7,445 nt of DNA. Origin: Phycisphaerae bacterium. Lineage in GTDB: Bacteria; Planctomycetota; Phycisphaerae; UBA1845. The position numbers were made by a program, and so were the translations under genes. The stretch is taken from NCBI GenBank assembly GCA_029260195.1, contig JAJDDS010000501.1, forward strand, positions 1 through 7,445, read 5' to 3'. A model generated the notes under the pieces. The model was given only the letters and a program-made list of their open reading frames with translations. It made no database searches and had not been told where the DNA came from. How positions within the stretch are numbered: position 1 is the first letter of the stretch; each line of letters opens with the position of its first letter. Below are positions 5,253-7,445 of the stretch, in pieces.

Positions 5253-6077
5253 GTGGTATTCCAACAGGACCTTGCGGTCCGGGAGCATACGGTGGCGTTG
5301 CCCGGATTGAAAACGGGCGGGCGCGGCGTCCGGGTCGCCCACATATCGGACTTTCATTTCCGGCGATGGACTCCGGTGCTCGATCAAGCCCGTTGGCGGC
5401 TGATGGTCCCGGATTACGATCTACTGGTAGTTACGGGCGACTTCTCGACGCTTGCGCGCAAGTGGCGTCACGCAGGCAGTATGTGCCGCCGGTTCTTCGA
5501 CGGCGTATCGCCACGCCTGGGCGTCTATGCCGTTCTAGGCAACCACGACTCGCCGCGCCTGGTGAATCAGCCCGGGTTGCCGTTCCAATGGCTGCGAAAC
5601 GAGCACACCAGGATCGACGTCGATGGAGGCCCGCTGTACCTGGTGGGCGTCGATCAGTGTGAGGGTCAGTTCGGTGACACTTCCGCCGCACTGGCCGGTA
5701 TCCCTGACGCAGCGCCTGCCGTGATGCTGGCGCACTACCCATCGACGGCGTTTGATCTGAAGTCCGGGCGGGTGCAGCTTATGTTATCGGGCCACACGCA
5801 CGGGGGGCAGATATGTCTGCCGGGCGTCGGCGCCATTTTCACCAACGATCGGATTCCGTCGCGGATGGCGCGGGGGCTCCATCGGATCGGGGAGACCCTC
5901 GTGAACGTCAGCGCGGGGATCGGGACGTCGGGGTCGCTCCCGTTTCGGTGGGGATGCCCGCCAGAGGTGTCGATGATTACGCTTTGCAAGACCCGGGCGG
6001 ACACGCCACGAGGGGAGAGGCGACGCGGAAGGGAACGGAAGTCCTGTTCCGGAAGCGAATTAGCAACGCCGGTTTGA
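5253..6077 (+). CDS. Calcineurin-like metallophosphoesterase, YkuE/YaeI type
   Basis: A dinuclear metal-dependent phosphoesterase. Relatives include UDP-2,3-diacylglucosamine hydrolases and cell-envelope phosphodiesterases, so the substrate here is unknown. With the GTG at 5253 it has 274 residues. All metal motifs are present: DFH (Asp33, His35), GD (Asp63), GNHD (96-99), His161 in AHYP and GHTHGGQ (180-186), followed by ICLP. I chose 5253 because AAGGGG (5239-5243) precedes it with a 9-base spacer. An in-frame GTG at 5187 would add 22 poorly structured residues and overlap a -10-like box. No signal peptide or membrane anchor is seen, unlike many YkuE relatives, suggesting a cytosolic enzyme. 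After the usual family end (PPEVSMITL, about 237-245) runs a basic tail of nearly 30 residues with no visible domain. The stop TGA is inside the -35 box proposed for the kinase. Confidence 0.9.
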   Translation: MVFQQDLAVREHTVALPGLKTGGRGVRVAHISDFHFRRWTPVLDQARWRLMVPDYDLLVVTGDFSTLARKWRHAGSMCRRFFDGVSPRLGVYAVLGNHDSPRLVNQPGLPFQWLRNEHTRIDVDGGPLYLVGVDQCEGQFGDTSAALAGIPDAAPAVMLAHYPSTAFDLKSGRVQLMLSGHTHGGQICLPGVGAIFTNDRIPSRMARGLHRIGETLVNVSAGIGTSGSLPFRWGCPPEVSMITLCKTRADTPRGERRRGRERKSCSGSELATPV

Positions 6078-6103
6078 CGCTTGGGTGGAGGGCGACGTAT
6101 ACT
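6074..6103 (+). promoter_or_regulatory. Strong candidate sigma70-type promoter for the kinase gene
   Basis: TTGACG (6074-6079) and TATACT (6098-6103) are separated by 18 bases, and each box matches five of six consensus positions. This is the best promoter match in the window. It overlaps the metallophosphoesterase stop (6075-6077). A transcript starting near 6110 would have a leader of about 250 bases before the preferred kinase ATG, containing the inverted repeat and palindromes listed separately. Confidence 0.55.
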
Positions 6104-6122
6104 TCAACATGAGGACGTGAAC

Positions 6123-6193
6123 GAAGTTGTTGGCTGATTCACTCTTATCCCTATTGCCGCAATTATACTCGCTTATCTAGAGCAGCCAACTTC
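6123..6193. repeat. Bulged inverted repeat flanking an AT-rich island in the kinase leader
   Basis: The left arm GAAGTTGTTGGCTG (6123-6136) pairs with the right arm CAGCCAACTTC (6183-6193). The core is an 8-base perfect match (GTTGGCTG/CAGCCAAC). With a 3-base bulge (one extra GTT) the pairing reaches 11 bases. The 46 bases between the arms are about 37 percent GC by hand count, far below the surroundings, and hold TATA-like motifs on both strands. It could be a bipartite regulator site, a leader hairpin, or the footprint of a lost small mobile element; there is no direct evidence for any of these. Confidence 0.45.
6162..6189 (-). promoter_or_regulatory. Possible minus-strand promoter within the AT-rich island
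   Basis: On the minus strand, TTGGCT (6189-6184, inside the right arm of the inverted repeat) is followed by 16 bases and a perfect TATAAT (6167-6162). It would fire from near 6155 leftwards, antisense to the end of the metallophosphoesterase gene. No minus-strand gene is recognised there, so any product would be an antisense RNA, or the match is chance in an AT-rich patch. Confidence 0.3.
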
Positions 6194-6213
6194 CGCGAAC
6201 GGTCCTCACTGAA

Positions 6214-6255
6214 CGCGCGATCGCGCGCGCGCGGGATTCCCCCCGTCCGGACGGG
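6214..6255. repeat. Two 14-base perfect palindromes in the kinase leader
   Basis: CGCGCGATCGCGCG (6214-6227), continued by more alternating CG to 6233, and CCCGTCCGGACGGG (6242-6255), 14 bases apart. Both are exact self-complements. They could be operators or compact RNA hairpins without loops; the first is also a run prone to Z-DNA. No T-tract follows, so they do not look like terminators. Base composition makes CG-type palindromes easier to obtain by chance. Confidence 0.4.
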
Positions 6256-6358
6256 AAGTTGCCTGCGGGGCGATCGCGTGGTGTGTGACCGGACGATGTC
6301 ACCAGCCGACACCGGGTTGTCGGCTGGGCGCCGTCGGAATCCCGCGGCTGACGTTGGC

Positions 6359-7249
6359 ATGAGGCTCATCTTACCAGATTACCGGATCGTCCGTGAGATC
6401 GGGCGCGGCGCGAACAGTGTGCTGTATTGCGTCGAGCACATCGATACGGGTGAGGTGCGCGCCGCCAAGCATGTCCCGCTCACCACGGAAGACGAGAAGA
6501 AATTCATCGAGCAGCTCAAGGCGGAGCAAGCCACCGGTCAGGTGCTGAACCACCCGGCGCTCAGGAAGGTGTACGATCTGCGGTACGTCCGCAAGCGACT
6601 GCGCCTTCAGGCGGCGGTCTTGCTGATGGAATATGTGGACGGCATCGACATGGGCAGCAGCCGTTTCCGGTGGGAGTTGAGCGGACTGCTGACCCACTTT
6701 CGCGAGATCGCGGAAGCGTTGCACGCGATGCACCATTTCGGGTTTGTTCACGCGGACCTGAAGCCGGGCAACTTGATCGTCACACCCGAGAGTAAGGTGA
6801 AGCTGATTGATTTCGGTCAGAGTTCGGCGATGTTGCAGGCCAAAGAACGCGTGCAGGGGACACCGGACTACATGGCGCCGGAGCAGGCTAAGAAATCGGT
6901 GCTCGATCATAAGACCGACGTGTTCGGGCTGGGAGCGACGCTCTACAAGGTCCTCTCCGGTGGCGCGCTGCGGACGGAGATGAACAAAACGGCGGGGATG
7001 CACCTGCAAAGCCGGATTGGCAAGCGTTTGAACGAGATAAACCGGGGCGAAACGAAGGACATACCCATCTGCGTGTTGCGGATGATCGATGACTGCTGCA
7101 AGGACGACCCGATGGAGCGTCTGGCCGACATGCGGGCGGTCGTCAACCGCATCGATCTCACGCAGACCATCCTTGAGCATCAGGCGGCGACGGATGCGGC
7201 CGACGCTGGATCGGCCAAGGCCGACCACACTCCCAAACGTCGCGGGTGA
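6359..7249 (+). CDS. Stand-alone Ser/Thr protein kinase, Hanks type, non-RD
   Basis: A cytosolic eukaryotic-type protein kinase. From the ATG at 6359 it has 296 residues, nearly all kinase domain. The glycine loop is GRGANS (15-20) and the ATP-anchoring Lys is 37. Helix C Glu is probably 56. The catalytic loop is HADLKPGN (131-138), the metal-binding DFG is at 151-153, GTPDYMAPEQ spans 167-176, and D-x-FGLG is at 187-192. All essential catalytic residues are present. The Arg of HRD is Ala132, making it a non-RD kinase that probably does not need activation-loop phosphorylation. There is no membrane segment and no sensor or PASTA domain; about the last 25 residues look disordered. In-frame starts at 6278 (GTG) and 6296 (ATG) would add 27 or 21 residues. 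No start has a good ribosome binding site, and I chose the one adjoining the kinase fold. Substrates are unknown. Confidence 0.93.
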   Translation: MRLILPDYRIVREIGRGANSVLYCVEHIDTGEVRAAKHVPLTTEDEKKFIEQLKAEQATGQVLNHPALRKVYDLRYVRKRLRLQAAVLLMEYVDGIDMGSSRFRWELSGLLTHFREIAEALHAMHHFGFVHADLKPGNLIVTPESKVKLIDFGQSSAMLQAKERVQGTPDYMAPEQAKKSVLDHKTDVFGLGATLYKVLSGGALRTEMNKTAGMHLQSRIGKRLNEINRGETKDIPICVLRMIDDCCKDDPMERLADMRAVVNRIDLTQTILEHQAATDAADAGSAKADHTPKRRG

Positions 7250-7339
7250 GTGCTTGATCCCCCGCCACCCGGAGCGCCATGAATCTCCATGTGCCTCGCG
7301 ACTCGGCAGTTCCGTGAGGAAGTTACACAAGATGCGAGA

Positions 7340-7370
7340 GGCCGCGCCCGGTGCGAGACCGAGCGCGGCC
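7340..7370. terminator. Strong GC hairpin after the kinase gene, possible terminator
   Basis: GGCCGCGC (7340-7347) pairs perfectly with GCGCGGCC (7363-7370). Inside, one mismatch is followed by CGG/CCG, leaving a 7-base loop (TGCGAGA). It starts 91 bases after the kinase stop. There is no T-tract on the plus strand. On the minus strand the following bases (TCTCGCATCTTGTG) are somewhat T-rich, so it may better serve a gene arriving on the minus strand from beyond the right edge. Confidence 0.45.
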
Positions 7371-7414
7371 GGAAGCTGGGGGCGCCTGCCCCGGGGCGGA
7401 TCAGCGCATCCGCG

Positions 7415-7445
7415 CTACGGGCAGGGTCCCGTGCAGGACCAGCCA
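7415..7445 (-). other. Possible 3' end of a minus-strand gene entering from the right edge
   Basis: One minus-strand frame entering at the edge reads GWSCTGPCP and stops at TAG (7417-7415), about 45 bases before the hairpin at 7340-7370. A Cys/Pro ending of this kind would suit the last residues of a secreted dockerin-like protein of a planctomycete. Another frame reads 14 residues (ending ARMR) to a TGA at 7403-7401. Nine residues are far too few to decide, so this only notes what the edge may hold. The rest of 7250-7445 shows no gene. Confidence 0.15.

Noticed and set aside
6109..6137. Tiny upstream frames in the kinase leader (ATG at 6109, three codons; GTG at 6117, six codons after GAGGAC)
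   Set aside because: They are too short to support, and the predicted transcript start near 6110 would leave little or no ribosome binding site. They are worth revisiting only if the leader proves regulatory.
6371..7330. A 319-codon open frame on the minus strand opposite the kinase
   Set aside because: It mirrors the kinase gene, whose motifs are complete. The antisense product is rich in His, Arg and Gln and shows no family features.
1..7445. CRISPR arrays, tRNA or rRNA genes, transposases and integrase sites
   Set aside because: No regularly spaced repeats, cloverleaf-like segments, rRNA signatures, transposase motifs or paired terminal repeats were seen. The inverted repeat at 6123-6193 has no enzyme gene and no clear target duplication.

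Overview
The window looks like ordinary chromosome from a GC-rich bacterium. GC3-rich codons, GTG starts, recognisable GGAG-type ribosome binding sites and TTGAC-type -35 boxes are all present. Gene content and style (a stand-alone soluble Ser/Thr kinase, a ThiF-JAMM-CysK neighbourhood, lipA next to tmk) would suit a planctomycete, possibly Phycisphaerae. That assignment is inference only; nothing here is taxonomically decisive.

Layout. On the minus strand at the left edge, lipA (lipoyl synthase) reads into tmk (thymidylate kinase, cut by the window edge) with a 4-base stop/start overlap. Back-to-back with lipA, across an intergenic region holding two plausible divergent promoters, a plus-strand run begins: a universal stress protein, a three-helix membrane protein of unknown function, and a ThiF/MoeB-type adenylyltransferase whose start overlaps the membrane gene by 11 bases. 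A small minus-strand gene (56 residues, signal-peptide-like start, hydrophobic body, C-terminal Gly-Gly) sits immediately after the adenylyltransferase. It is followed on the plus strand by a JAMM/MPN metalloprotease and cysK (O-acetylserine sulfhydrylase). Next come a YkuE/YaeI-type metallophosphoesterase and a roughly 280-base leader with palindromes, an AT-rich island and promoter-like sites. The leader is followed by a stand-alone non-RD Ser/Thr protein kinase and a strong GC hairpin near the right edge.

How the genes fit together. An E1-like adenylyltransferase, a JAMM protease and cysteine synthase form the gene set known from the Mycobacterium tuberculosis sulfur-carrier route to cysteine (MoeZ, Mec+, CysM, CysO). 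In that route a ubiquitin-like carrier is thiocarboxylated, receives the amino acid, and the JAMM enzyme releases cysteine. No ubiquitin-like carrier is visible in this window, the adenylyltransferase lacks a rhodanese domain, and the synthase has CysK-type rather than clearly CysM-type motifs. The pathway assignment is therefore incomplete. The best candidates for something undescribed are this carrier-less cluster with its embedded Gly-Gly-ending peptide, and the structured leader before the kinase.
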